This document shows, in pieces, positions 51,248-61,694 of a stretch of DNA of 64,000 nucleotides. The position numbers and the translations under genes are program-made. Position 1 is the stretch's first letter, and every line of letters starts with the position of its first letter. Source of the DNA: CAWJLE01 sp963843645 (lineage in GTDB: Bacteria > Chloroflexota > Anaerolineae > DAOTYC01); assembly GCA_963843645.1 (NCBI GenBank), contig CAWJLE010000006.1, forward strand, positions 194,537 through 258,536. The letters are read 5' to 3'. Below the pieces are notes generated by a model. That model did no database searches, had not been told where the DNA came from, and saw only the letters and a list, made by a program, of their open reading frames with translations.

Positions 51248-51997
51248 TTGGGTTTTCAGGATAGGGTCGCAATCGTGACCGGCGGTGCGTCCGGTCTGGG
51301 CAAAGCGATGGTCAAGCGCTTCGTCGAGGAAGGGTGCCGGGTGGTGATCCCGGACATCAACGGAGCGGCTGCGGCGGCGACCGCGGCGGAAATTGAGAAG
51401 ACGCATCCCGATCGCGCGTTGGGTCTCCAGGTTGACGTCACCAATCAGGACGACGTGAAGCGCATGGTCCAAACGGTCGTGGACAAGTGGGGCCGCATCG
51501 ACATCCTGGTCAACAACGCCGGCATTTGCCCGGTCGTCTCCTTCGAGGACATCACGGTGGAGGCGTGGGACAAGGTGCTAACCGTCAACCTGCGCAGCAT
51601 GTTCTTGTGTACGCAGGCTGTCGTTGGCCTCATGTCCAAGGCAGGCTACGGCAAGATCGTCAACATCGCCTCGTTCGCCGCTCAGGCGGGCGGCATTGTC
51701 GCTCCGGTGAGCTACTCGTCCTCCAAGGGCGGCGTGATTGCCTTCACGCGATCCCTGGCGCGCATCTACTCCGGCAAGGGCATCAACGTCAACACCGTGG
51801 CGCCCGGGACCATCCACACGCCGATGACCGACGTTTTCCCGCCCGAAGGTAAGGCACGCATCGAGGCCACGATTCCCATGGGCCGGTTGGGCGAGCCCGA
51901 AGAGGTGGCGGACGGGGTCGTCTTCCTGGCATCTGATCGCGCGACGTACATTACCGGGCAGGTGTTGTCGATCAACGGCGGCAGCTACATGGGTTGA
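51248..51997 (+). CDS. short-chain dehydrogenase/reductase (SDR)
   Basis: About 249 residues from a TTG at 51248 with GGAGG 6 nt upstream. It is a classical SDR: TGGASGLGKAMVKRF (TGxxxGxG cofactor loop), DILVNNAGICPV (NNAG), catalytic Ser in VNIASFAAQAGG and YxxxK in VSYSSSKGGVIAF. VAPGTIHTPMTD and YITGQVLSINGGSYMG close the fold. It oxidises or reduces a hydroxyl/keto group of a polyol, sugar or sugar acid. Its stop overlaps the start of the next gene (TTGA), so the two are coupled. Confidence 0.9.
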   Translation: MGFQDRVAIVTGGASGLGKAMVKRFVEEGCRVVIPDINGAAAAATAAEIEKTHPDRALGLQVDVTNQDDVKRMVQTVVDKWGRIDILVNNAGICPVVSFEDITVEAWDKVLTVNLRSMFLCTQAVVGLMSKAGYGKIVNIASFAAQAGGIVAPVSYSSSKGGVIAFTRSLARIYSGKGINVNTVAPGTIHTPMTDVFPPEGKARIEATIPMGRLGEPEEVADGVVFLASDRATYITGQVLSINGGSYMG

Positions 51998-53446
51998 TTG
52001 TGCATACGTTAGCTGCCAAGCTCGGCTGTGGGATCCTAATCGTGGCGACGCTGGCCGGGTTGGGAGGTTGCGCGGTTGGACATACAGGCACGGCCGCAAA
52101 TCGGCCGGCCAGTGAGCCGACGCTGGCCCCGACCGCCACCGACGCTGACCTGGCCGAATTCATCGACACGCCGACCCCGGACAAAACGGCCGAAGCCCGA
52201 ACCCTGAGCGTGTTGCTCGTGACGCATCCGACGTCGGACGTCGTGCAGCGGCACATCGGGGAATTTGAGGCGGCTTCTGGGGCACAGGTACAGCTCGAGA
52301 TTGGTTCCTACAACGAGGTCCATCAAAACGAGCTGATCGACCTGGGTGCGGGTACGCGCCAGTACGACGTGATGATGGTGCTGGACACGTGGCTGCCGGA
52401 GTTCGTGAACAGCGGCAACCTCCAGGACCTGCGGCTGCAGCTTCGTAAGCTGAGTAACGAGGGGGACTTCCAGTGGCTGCCTGACCTGGTGCCCAACGTC
52501 AACGCGCTGCTCGGCCAATGGCAGGGCCGGCAGGTCGATATTCCTCTGGCCGTTTCTACACAGCTGCTAATGTACCGCAAGGATCTGTTCGAACAGGAAC
52601 AGGCTTCTTTTCGGAAGGCGACCGGGCGGGAACTGACTGTGCCCCGTACCTGGAAGGAGTTCAACGACGTCGCGCGGTTCTTCACACGATCGTCGAATCC
52701 AGAGTCGCCGGTCGAGTACGGTGTGTCGGTGGCCGGATCAGCCCGGCAACAGCGCCCTGTGCCTCTTCCAGACGATCCTGTGGGGCACGGGCGGCCGTGA
52801 GTTCGCCAAGAAGTGGCGGGTGACGGTGAACAATCGCGAGGGCGTGCAGGCCATGCAGCTGTGGGCCGAGCAGGCGCACTACGCGCCGCCGGATGCCCCT
52901 CGGATGTACTGGAACGACATGGACGCGGTGTTCGAGCGCGGCGATGCGGCCATGCAGATCCAGTGGGATGCCTACGTTCGCAACCTCGAGAGTGCGGAGT
53001 CGAACGTCCGGGGTAAAATCGGGTACGCGCCGGTCCCAGGTGAGCCGGATCCGGCGCCGGTGATCGCCGGCTGGGTCCTCGTCATTAATAAGAACTCGCA
53101 GCGTGTGCCTCTGGCCTGGGACTTCGTCAAGTGGGTTACGGGACCGCAATTCGGCCGCACGCTCAACGAGGAAGGCGGTCAGCTTCCGCGAATCAGCCTG
53201 TACTCGGACGAAGACCTGCAGGCCCGAAACCCGCACTACGGCGCCCTGCTCACATCGTTGGAGAAAGCGCAGCAGCGGACCAGCTATGCACCGGGCGGGC
53301 CCATCCTGGCGGCGCAGGATCAGTACGAGACCATCCTGGGTGGAGCTGCTGCGGCTGCCTTTACCGGTCAGAAGACTCCCCAGGAGGCTTTGGACGACGC
53401 TGCCGACGACCTGGGCGATATGCTCCAGCAAATCGGCCAGCGATGA
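51994..53446 (+). CDS. ABC sugar-binding lipoprotein (family 1), frameshifted
   Basis: About 483 residues with one frame change near 52740, where YGVSVAG in the first frame is followed by PGNSALCLFQTILWGTGG in the second. Start is TTG 51994 or GTG 52000. The signal ends in a lipobox (LGGC). The mature protein is a family 1 binding protein: LSVLLVTHPTSDVVQRHIGE, YDVMMVLDTWLPEFVNSGNL, VFERGDAAMQIQWDAYVRNL, PLAWDFVKWVTGPQFGRTLN. No permease or ATPase follows. It may share the importer encoded at 43.6-47.8 kb or another one. Confidence 0.8.
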
Positions 53447-53495
53447 TTGTGGCCGTGGGATCTTGGTTCGGATTGTGCCACATCTTCCCACGATG

Positions 53496-53624
53496 TTTTT
53501 CACTACGGAGACACCGAGACCACGGGACAGAACGACACGAAATGCAGGGACATGGAGAGCGCGGAGAAGAACAGTACGATGATTGTCCTTCTCCGGGTTC
53601 TGCGTGTCTCCGTGGTGGAAATTT
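53496..53624. repeat. MITE-like element with CTCCGTG-type inverted ends
   Basis: The left end TTTTTCACTACGGAGACACC (53496-53515) is mirrored by the right end GTGTCTCCGTGGTGGAAATT (53604-53623). An inner CGGAGAAG/CTTCTCCG pair adds a second stem. There is no coding content. It is typical of short non-autonomous palindromic elements found dispersed in environmental genomes. Confidence 0.55.
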
Positions 53625-53651
53625 GAGGGGAGGCCGTGCGGCCCTCGCGCT

Positions 53652-53680
53652 TTGCGTCGCCCTTCATTCGCTGCTATAAT
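53652..53680 (+). promoter_or_regulatory. promoter of the iron-type alcohol dehydrogenase gene
   Basis: TTGCGT (53652-53657), 17-bp spacer, TATAAT (53675-53680), about 110 bp before the start. Confidence 0.65.
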
Positions 53681-53790
53681 CGCAGTTGGCCGAGAGCGAA
53701 TTTGCACGCGGCGCACGAATGTCGCATCGCGGGCGAACCGAATACTCATCTCAATCACTTGTTTGTCGCTCATTCAGGAGGTCGGAAGGT

Positions 53791-54954
53791 ATGGATACAC
53801 CAATGTTGCCCCTGCGCCTGCCGAGCATGATTCTGTTTGGTCGCGGCGCGGCTGAGAAAGCCGGGCAGGAAGCGAAAGCCCTGGGCGCAAAGAGCGTCTT
53901 TGTCGTTTGCGACCCCGGCATTGCCTCGACCGGAATGTTGGACACCGTGAAGGGCTACCTGGAGAAGGACGGCTTGTCCGTCGACGTGTATTCTCAGATC
54001 GTGCCCGAACCGCCGGTCGAGAGCTTGGAAGAGTGCGTGAAGAAGGTGCGCGCGGGCCGATTCGACGTGGTCATTGGCCTGGGCGGCGGCAGCTCCATGG
54101 ACGCGGCCAAGGTCGTGGCCGTCAAGGCGCGTTTCGACACAAAGATCGAGGACATGTTCGGCACGGACTTCGTGCCCGGCCGAGGGCTGCCCACGATCAT
54201 GTTGCCGACGACATCAGGCACCGGCTCTGAGGCGACGGTCAATGCTATCCTGACCGACACCAAGAACCACGTCAAGCGGGGCATCGTGAGCCGTCACCTC
54301 ATGCCGGACGTCGCCATCGTCGATCCCTTGCTTACGCTCTCGTGCCCGCCGAAAGTATCGGCCGCGTCGGGCATGGACACGCTGACTCACGCGATCGAAT
54401 CGTACCTCTCGGTGAAGGCAACCCCGCATACCCGGATGTATGCGCTCGAGTCCATCAAGCTGTGCGCCGAGCATCTACGGACGGCGGTTCTCAACGGGCA
54501 GAACCTCGAGGGCCGCGAGGGGATGTCCCGCGCCAGCCTGTATGCTGGCATTTCCATCTGCAACGCCGGCACCGCGGCGGTTCACGCGATGGCTTATCCC
54601 GTGGGCGCCCTGTTCCACGCGCCCCACGGCGTGGCCAACGCGCTGCTTCTGCCGTACGTGATGAACTTCAACTACCTGGGCGAGCTCAGGGCTTTCGTCG
54701 ACGTGGCCGTGGCCATGGGCGAGCCGCTGGAGTGCATGTCTCTACGCCAGAAGGCGGAGGCCGGCGTAAACGCCGTTCGTCAGCTCTCGATCGATGTGGG
54801 CATTCCCCAGTACCTGCACGAAGTCGGCGTGACCGAGGACTCACTGGCGCCGATGGCCGAGTCGGTGATCGAGACGCAGCAGCGTTTGCTCGTGAACAAT
54901 CCACGCAGCATGACGCGCGACGACGTTTACCAGGTCTACCGCCAGGCATACTGA
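53791..54954 (+). CDS. iron-containing (group III) alcohol dehydrogenase
   Basis: About 387 residues from ATG 53791 (AGGAGG upstream), intact. The N-terminal dinucleotide domain shows FGRGAAEKAGQEAKALGAKS, VIGLGGGSSMDAAKVVAV and LPTTSGTGSEATVNAIL. The metal site residues are Asp in DVAIVDPLL and His in SGMDTLTHAIESYLS, FHAPHGVANALLLPYV and neighbours. The family includes lactaldehyde reductase, 1,3-propanediol dehydrogenase and hydroxyacid-oxoacid transhydrogenase. In this cluster it may oxidise a hydroxy acid or reduce the aldehyde from sugar-acid cleavage. Confidence 0.9.
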   Translation: MDTPMLPLRLPSMILFGRGAAEKAGQEAKALGAKSVFVVCDPGIASTGMLDTVKGYLEKDGLSVDVYSQIVPEPPVESLEECVKKVRAGRFDVVIGLGGGSSMDAAKVVAVKARFDTKIEDMFGTDFVPGRGLPTIMLPTTSGTGSEATVNAILTDTKNHVKRGIVSRHLMPDVAIVDPLLTLSCPPKVSAASGMDTLTHAIESYLSVKATPHTRMYALESIKLCAEHLRTAVLNGQNLEGREGMSRASLYAGISICNAGTAAVHAMAYPVGALFHAPHGVANALLLPYVMNFNYLGELRAFVDVAVAMGEPLECMSLRQKAEAGVNAVRQLSIDVGIPQYLHEVGVTEDSLAPMAESVIETQQRLLVNNPRSMTRDDVYQVYRQAY

Positions 54955-55141
54955 TCGCTGAGGTACAGGTGAACGCAGTCGACGAGCTCGGACGGGCGTT
55001 CTGAGAAGTACCGAGCACGTGAAGGTCAGAGTCGTCATTTCCAACACGATGCGAAGCGGTTCCCGGTGGCAGCCGTCGATCACCGACGGACCCGTCGCCG
55101 GGAACTCGTCTTCTCAGATTCACAGAGAATGAGCGAACGGG

Positions 55142-56401
55142 ATGACAGAGAAGGGCTTGGGCATCATTGCCGATGATCTAACAGGCGCCCTGGATACCGG
55201 AGTGCAGTTCTCGCAAGTGGGGCCTGGACAGCGTGGTTACGTTGACCGATTCTCTCCAGGCGCATGTCGCCTGCGTTGTCATCAACACGGAGAGCCGGGC
55301 GCTGCCTCTTCGGGACTGGCCGAGCGAGCGGGTGCGGCGTGCGGTCCGCCTGTTGCGTGGCCGGCTGGTTTACAAGAAGATCGATTCCACATGCGTGGCA
55401 ACGTCGGTGGGGAGTTGGTCGGTAGCCCTGAGACGAGCTGGGGGCGGAGAAGGCCTTGGTGGTGCCGGCCTTCCCCGCGAACGGGCGCACGACGGTCGGG
55501 GGCCGGCTGCTGGTCCGGGGCGTTCCCCTCGAACAGACCGGGATCGCCCGCGATCCCCGCAACGCCATCAAGGAATCGCACGTCCCAACTTGTCCGGGAC
55601 CAGATTCCGAGCCCATCGGCCTGGTGGGCCGCGAGGTGGTGCAGCAGGGAGCGGATGCGGTCTTACACTGCTGTGGCGCGATGCCGGAGCGGGTAGTCGT
55701 CTCGATGCGGAGACGGCGGCCACCTGGCGGCCATCGCCTGGCGATCGTTCGCTCCGGACGGGGCTGGCTGCCGGTCGGGTCGGCCGGGCCTGGCCGAAGG
55801 ACTCGCGCCCGCGCTGGGCTTGTCGAAGAAGGGCGATCGGCGGTCAATCGGCCGGTGCTTCGCGGCGAGCGGCCCACTGCTGGTGGTTGCTGGGAGCCGC
55901 AACGACGTAACCGCCGCGCAGCTTCGCAAGCCATGGCGGCGCTGGACCTGGCGGTCGTGGAGCCGGACGTGCAGCGACTGGTGGGGACGGACGGCGAGCG
56001 AGAGCGCCGACGAAGCGGCGCGGGCTGCAGCGCAGCCGGGCCAGTTTCTTGCCGAGGGGCGGCCACGTTGGTGACGACCTGTTTCGCGGCCGTCGTGACA
56101 GGCGGCAGCCTGTCCATCGCGGTCGGGCCTGGGCGAGATTGCACGCGCGCGATCATGAGCGAACACGCGGTCGGCGGTCTGTTTCTGACAGGCGGCGATA
56201 TCGCTTTTCAGGTGTGCCGCGCGTTGATGCGGCGACGCGTTGCGGCCCGTGAGCGAGATCGTGCCGGGCCTGCCGGCGAGCTTGCTCAGCGGGGGGACGT
56301 GGGACGGTTTCGGCTCGTAACGAAGGCAGGTGGGTTTCGGTAAGAAGGACGCAATTGTCGTTGGATGTCATTACTTGATAGGTGAGAGGAAACATGGGTA
56401 A
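55142..56401 (+). CDS. four-carbon acid sugar kinase (DUF1537), frameshifted
   Basis: About 420 residues after repair, with many frame changes. The N-terminus GLGIIADDLTGALDTGVQF is the DUF1537 hallmark. It continues (second frame) with TLTDSLQAHVACVVINTESR, LVYKKIDST, (third frame) MRGNVGGELVG and ALVVPAFPANGRTTVGG plus RGVPLEQTGIARDPRNAIKE. The C-terminal nucleotide-binding part shows LTGGDIAFQVCRAL and VTKAGGFGKKDAIV, ending at 56401 inside the next gene. DUF1537 kinases phosphorylate four-carbon sugar acids (D-threonate, L-threonate, D-erythronate). Adjacent PdxA-family and SDR/MDR genes match that pathway type. Confidence 0.8.
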
Positions 56402-57412
56402 CAAAAGTGAAAAGTGCATTCTGGGGATTACCATGGGTGATCCCGCCGGTTCGGGGCCGGAGATCGTGGTCAAGACCCTCGCGTCCCAGGAGATGTACGA
56501 CATCAGCCGGCCGTTGGTGATCGGCGAGCCGCGGCCATGCAGGCCGCGGCGGACATTTGTGGCTGGAAGGGTCAGATCCACGCCATTGGGGACGCAGACG
56601 TATGCCGACGCCGGCCGCCAGTGCGGCGTCATCGACGTGCTCGACCTGAGGAACGTCGATCTGGCGCACCTGGTGCGCGGTCGAGTCGATCCGATGGCCG
56701 GCAAGGCGGCATACGAATACATCGTCAAGGGTACGGAACTCGCGCTGGCAGGCAAGACCGGAGCCATCGTGACCAGTGCCATCAACAAGGATTCGTCTGA
56801 ACAAGGCCGGCTACCACTACGATGGGCACACGGAGCTGCTCGCCCACCTCTGCGGCGTTAAGAATGTGACGATGATGCTCACGGGTGGCGGACTGCGCGT
56901 GACACACGTCAGCACCCATTGCTCATTGCGCGAGGCCATCGAGCGGGTGAAGCGCGAACGCGTCCTGGCCGTCATCAAGCTGACGCAGGCAGCCATGCTC
57001 CAGATCGGCATCGAAAAGCCTCGCATCGCCGTGGCCGGGCTGAATCCTCACGCGGGGGAATGCGGGATGTTTGGCCGGGAAGAGATCGAAGAGATCGAGC
57101 CGGCTGTTCAGGACGCGCTGGCTCTCGGCTACGACGTGTCGGGCCCGATTCCTGCCGATACGGTTTTCTTCCGTATGCTAAATGGCGCGTACGATGCGGT
57201 CGTCGTCATGTATCACGATCAGGGGCACATTCCCCTCAAGTCCTACGGGTTCTACGAAGGTGTTAACATAACGCTGGGGCTGCCGATCATCCGTACTTCG
57301 GTTGATCATGGCACGAACTTCGGCAAGGCTGGGAAAGGCACGGCGAACCCTCAGAGCTTGATCGAAGCCATGCGGTTTCGCAGCGCTCATGTGCAAAACG
57401 AAGCAGTCGTAG
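56394..57412 (+). CDS. PdxA family dehydrogenase (4-hydroxythreonate-4-phosphate / PdxA2 type), frameshifted
   Basis: About 338 residues after repair (frame changes near 56545, 56620, 56795 and 57375). Start ATG 56394. Motifs: LGITMGDPAGSGPEIVVKTL, AGHYDGHTELLA-like segment (read as AGYHYDGHTELLAHL), AVAGLNPHAGECGMFGREE, GPIPADTVFFR and YHDQGHIPLKSYGF, carrying the metal-binding His and Asp residues. The C-terminus is read best as MRFAALMCKTKQS with stop at 57410-57412 if one T is dropped. Paired with a DUF1537 kinase it is most likely a PdxA2-type 4-phospho-D-threonate/erythronate dehydrogenase yielding DHAP, rather than a vitamin B6 enzyme. Confidence 0.8.
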
Positions 57413-57444
57413 CAGTCATAGGAGAAGACGAGGAGGGTAGTTCG

Positions 57445-58839
57445 ATGGCGACCGAAGTGATCATGCCCAAGCTGGGCCTGACGATGAGCGAAGGCAGCGT
57501 CGTTCGCTGGCTGAAGAAAGACGGCGAGACGGTTAAGAAGGGCGAGCCGATGTTTGAAGTGCAGACCGACAAGGTGGTTCTCGAGGTCGAGGCGCCCTGC
57601 GGACGGCATCCTGAGGATTCTGGTTGGGGAAGACATTACGGTTCCGGTGGTCACGTACGATTGGCTGGGTGCTGGAGCCCGGGCGAGGCCATGCCCGCGG
57701 GTGCGGCTCCCGCTGGCCGGCGCCGAAGCTCCGGCGTCCGGAGAAGCTCCAGCGGCGATCAGCAGCACCGGCAGAAGCGACGGCCGCGGAAGCTCCGGCG
57801 GTGGCCGAGGGTGGGCGCGTGCTGGCCTCCCCGGCTGCCAAGCGCATCGCCAAAGAGCTGGGCGTGGACCTTGCGGCGGTGAAGGGAACTGGCCCCGGTG
57901 GACGCATCCAGGAGAAGGACGTTGAGGCGGCGGCCGAGGCGCGCGCGTGAAGGTCTGCCCCGTGGCGAAGGCGGATGGCCAAAGAAGCCGGGCCTGGACT
58001 TGAGGAAGGTCACCGGCACCGGTCCGGGCGGTCGGATCACGAAGGAGGACGTGGAGCGCGCTCTGAGCAAGGCGCCAGCGCCTGCATTCGCTACGGCAGC
58101 GGCGCCGCCGCCGGCCCCCGCTCCACGGCCATCGTGCCCGCCGAAGCGGAGATCCGTCCCGGTCGCCGGGATCCGTCAGATCATCTTCGACCGGATGGGC
58201 AACAGCTCCCGCACGGTGGCTCGCGTCACCGAGTTCATCGAGGTCGACGCGACTGAATTTGGTCGAATTGCGCACGAAGATGAAGAACGAGATGCAAAAG
58301 GCCGAGAATATGGCGGTCAGCTACAACGACATGCTGGTGGTCATCGTTGCCAAGGCCCTGTCCGAGCACCGGAATCGTGAACTGCCACGCTGGTCGAGAA
58401 TCAGATCAAGCTGCTGCCGCAGATCAACATCGGCGTGGCGGTGGACACCGAGCGCGGCTTGTTGGTGCCCGTCATCCGCGATGCGAACACCAAGAGCGTC
58501 GCCCAGGTCGCCCGCGAAGCGCGCGTCATGATCGAGCGCGCAGTGAATGGGCGCAGCATGCCCGATGACCTGGTCGGGTGGCACTTTCACCATCACCAAC
58601 CTGGGCATGCTCGAGATCGATGGGTTCACGCCCATCGTCAACCTGCCGGAGAGTTGCCATTCTTGGGCGTCGGGCGCATCGTCGCCAAGCCGGTGGTCGT
58701 CAATGGCGAGATCGTCGTCCGGCAGATGATGGTTCTGAGCCTGTCGTTCGATCACCGCATCGTGGACGGCGCGCCGGCGGCCCGTTTCCTCCAGCGCGTA
58801 AAGAACCTGATTGAGGACCCGTACCTGCTGCTGCTGTGA
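57445..58839 (+). CDS. dihydrolipoamide acyltransferase (E2) with two subunit-binding domains, frameshifted
   Basis: About 460 residues across many frame changes. Start ATG 57445 with GAGGAGGG. The N-terminal lipoyl domain reads EVIMPKLGLTMSEGSVVRWL and EVQTDKVVLEVEAP (lipoyl-Lys in DKV). Two E3-binding domains follow: ASPAAKRIAKELGVDLAAV-KGTGPGGRI and MAKEAG-LDLRKVTGTGPGGRI. The C-terminal catalytic domain ends with VLSLSFDHRIVDGAPAARF (active His/Asp). It transfers acyl groups in a 2-oxoacid or acetoin dehydrogenase complex. E3 is next; no E1 genes are visible in the window. Confidence 0.85.
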
Positions 58840-58864
58840 GTGGTTCCGATTCAAGGGGGTTAAC

Positions 58865-60264
58865 ATGGTGGACAGAGATCGACATTATCGTTGTCGGCGG
58901 CGGCCCCGGCGGCTACGTGGCGGCGTTGCGCGCTGCTCAGTTGGGGGCGAAGGTCGCCCTGATTGAGAAAGAGAACCTGGGGGGCGTCTGCCTGAACTGG
59001 GGTTGTATTCCCACCAAGGCGCTGATCAAGACGGCCGAAGTGTTTGGCCTGGCGAAGCACGCCGCTGAGTTCGGCGTGCTGCTCGATGCGCCTAAACTGG
59101 ATTGGAAGAAAGCGCAGGACCGCAAGCAGAAGATCGTGCGCAACTCGTCAACGGCGTCGGCATGTTGCTCGACAAGGCCAAGGTCCAGGTGGTCAAAGGG
59201 ACGGGGCGACTGATTTCCGCCACGGCCGTGGAGGTGAAGCGGCCGACGGTGCTACGCAGCGGCTGGAGGCGCGGGCCATCATCCTGGCGACCGGCTCCAG
59301 CCCGATGGCGCTGCCGATTCCGGGCATCGACAACCCGAAGGTACTGGACAGCACGTCGGCACTGGCGCTCGAAGCGCTGCCGCAGAGCATCCTGTTGTTG
59401 GGCGGCGGAGTGATTGGCTGTGAGTTCGCCTCCCTGTTCAACGCTCTGGGCGTCAAAGTCACCGTCGTGGAAATGATGGACCGGCTGGCACCTCTGATCG
59501 AAGCGAGCGATCGGCGAGGCCTTCGGCTTCGTGTTCCAGAGCCGGGGCATCAAGTCACTACCTCAGTTCCAAGGTGACGAAGATCGAGGACAAAGGGGCG
59601 GGCCTCCTGGTCACAGTGGCAGGGCCGGATGGCGAGAGAAAGATCGAGGTGGAGAGGGTGCTGGCGGCGGTGGGCCGGCGTGCCAATGTGGCGAACCTGG
59701 GCCTCGACGAAGTCGGCGTCAAGTACGAACGAGCGGGCATCAAGGTCGATGATACGATGCGCACGAACGTTCCCAGCATCTACGCCGTCGGTGATTGCGT
59801 CGGTGGCATGATGCTGGCGCACCTGGCCTCGAAGCAGGGTGAAGTCGCGGCGGAGAACATCATGGGCCACCAGGCGCGCATGAATTACCGCGCGGTTCCG
59901 AGCTGCATCTTCACTTCGCCGGAAGCGGCGTCTGTGGGCTTGTCCGAGGCGGATGCGACGCAAGCAGGCCGCAGCGTAAAAGTGGGGCTGTTCCCGCTCA
60001 ACTCGAATGGCAAGGCGCTCATCGAGGGCGAGTCGGATGGTTTCATCAAGGTCGTGGCCGACGCGCAGTACGGCGAGGTGCTGGGCGTTCACATCGTCGG
60101 GCCGCACGCCAGCGACCTGATTCTGGAGGGGACGCTGGGCATCACGCTGGAGAACACCACCGCCGAGTTCGACGCGACGATCCACCCTCACCCTACGCTC
60201 GAGCGAGGCGTTTGCCGAGGCCATGCTGGCCGTCGATGGTCGCGCGCTGCACCTGCTGCGGTAG
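58865..60264 (+). CDS. lpdA: dihydrolipoyl dehydrogenase (E3), frameshifted
   Basis: About 465 residues after repair (frame changes near 58876, 59150, 59250, 59510, 59560 and 60205). Start ATG 58865 (GGGGG upstream). The FAD motif is IIVVGGGPGGYVAALRAAQL. The redox disulfide is GGVCLNWGCIPTKALIKTAE. The NAD motif is ILLLGGGVIGCEFASLFNAL. VPSIYAVGDCVGGMMLAHLA and the catalytic His-Glu region (EFDATIHPHPTL, then SEAFAEAML) complete the E3 hallmarks. It reoxidises the lipoyl groups of the adjacent E2. A strong terminator follows. Confidence 0.9.
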
Positions 60265-60320
60265 TCGAAGCTGATCTCGAGCCGGCGTTAAGGCGACGGC
60301 GCTTCCCTGAATCGAATTAA

Positions 60321-60349
60321 GGAGACCCCCGGCGGGGCCGGGGGTCTCC
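60321..60349 (+). terminator. terminator after the E3 gene
   Basis: GGAGACCCCCGGC (60321-60333) pairs with GCCGGGGGTCTCC (60337-60349) around a 3-nt loop, followed by GTTTG. Confidence 0.75.
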
Positions 60350-60368
60350 GTTTGACGCAGGAGAATGC

Positions 60369-61662
60369 GTGCAGGGAACAACCGAGGAGTCCGCGGCATC
60401 ATCCACCGTTCCATTGGGCGGCTCGGCAGGAACCGAGCCGACGGCCGTTCTATCGCCCTGCTGTCGGCCGACATCTTGCTGTTTTGGGCCGCGCTGTACC
60501 TCTTCGTCCCGATCCTGTCGGTGTACGCGAGTCGCTCGGGGCGTCACTCAGCATGGTCGGCCTGATCGTCGGCTCGTATGGCTTCGCCCAACTGGTCGTC
60601 CGCATCCCGCTCGGCCTGTGGTCGGACCGGTGGGGCGGCGCAAGCCATTCGTCGATCGCCGCGTTCGTCGTGGTGGTCGTCAGCCTCGTAGGTCTGGCTG
60701 CGGCGCCCAACCCGACTCTGGCTGCTGGTCCTCCGCGGGCTGACCGGCGTCTGCTGCCGCCACCTGGGTCACCACGTCGGTCCTCTACAGCAGTCTACTT
60801 CCCGAAGGAGCAGTCCGTTCGAGCGACCGGGCTGGCCCAGTTTTTCCATGGGAGTGGCCATCGTCGTGACCAGCGTGACCGGCGGCGCGCTGGCGGATGC
60901 TTACGGCTGGCGCAGCACGTTCTACCTCGCCCTGGTCCCGGCCGCATCGGGATGGTGTTGTCGTTGTTCATGGAGGACGACAGGACCGTCATGCAGACGA
61001 CAGAGGTTCTCGCTGGCGAGCCTCCGCGAGATGAAGGGCGCGACGGCTCATGGTGATCGCGTCTATCCTGGCTGCCGCGACTCAGTACGCCGTTTACGCC
61101 ACCACCTACAGCTTCGTGCCCATCTACGCCGCCGGCATCGGGCGCGTCGCGCACTGAGCTGGGCTGGCTTGCGACGGCTCTCTTGCTCCCCAACACGATG
61201 GTCACGTTGAGGCGTCGGTCGCCTGGCCGAAAAGGTGGGCGAGCGCAGACTGATTGCCTTGGGCTATGTCCTCATGGCGCTGATGACCGCGGGCATCCCG
61301 TTGATGAGGAGCCGTGCCCGTGCTGCTGGTGTCGCGGGTCATCTTCGGCATCGGACAGGCCTTCGTGCACCCCGTGACGATGGGCTTGAGCATCAAACAC
61401 GTCGAGCGCGAGCAGCGCGGCACCGCCATGGGCGTCTTTCAGGCTACTTACGCGCATCGGCATGTTCGCCGGGCCGGCGCTCAGCGGGGTCCTGGCGGAC
61501 GGGCTGGGCATGGCCGGCATGTTTGTCATCACCGGCGGGATGTGCGCGCTGGCCGCTGTGGCGACCTGGCGGCTTCATTCGGAACGGAAGCTGAACGCTC
61601 CGATCTCCGATTTGTTGCGCGCCTGTGGGCTGTGTTACGAATTCGCTTCTGTCCCGCGATGA
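60369..61662 (+). CDS. MFS transporter, frameshifted
   Basis: About 430 residues after repair of roughly ten frame changes. Start is GTG 60369 (AGGAGA upstream). Recognisable pieces in order: LLSADILLFWAALYLFVPIL, SMVGLIVGSYGFAQLVVRIP followed by LGLWSDRWG (the MFS motif A region), MGVAIVVTSVTGGALADAYG, ILAAATQYAVYATTYSFVPI, RRLIALGYVLMALMTAGIPL, RVIFGIGQAFVHPVTMGLSI and MFAGPALSGVLADGLGMAGM. The two-by-six helix organisation fits the major facilitator superfamily. Substrate unknown; given the upstream genes, a sugar acid or drug/metabolite exporter is possible. Confidence 0.75.
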
Positions 61663-61694
61663 GGAACCCATCGATTCACGATCCAGGAGAGTGA

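Noticed and set aside
55164..56156. 330-codon minus-strand frame opposite the DUF1537 kinase
   Set aside because: Ser/Pro/Arg-rich translation without motifs; the plus strand holds the kinase signature in several frames.
56776..57882. PdxA-lipoyl E2 fusion protein suggested by one continuous frame
   Set aside because: The E2 start has its own strong ribosome-binding site, and dropping one T near 57375 gives a normal PdxA C-terminus with a stop at 57410-57412.
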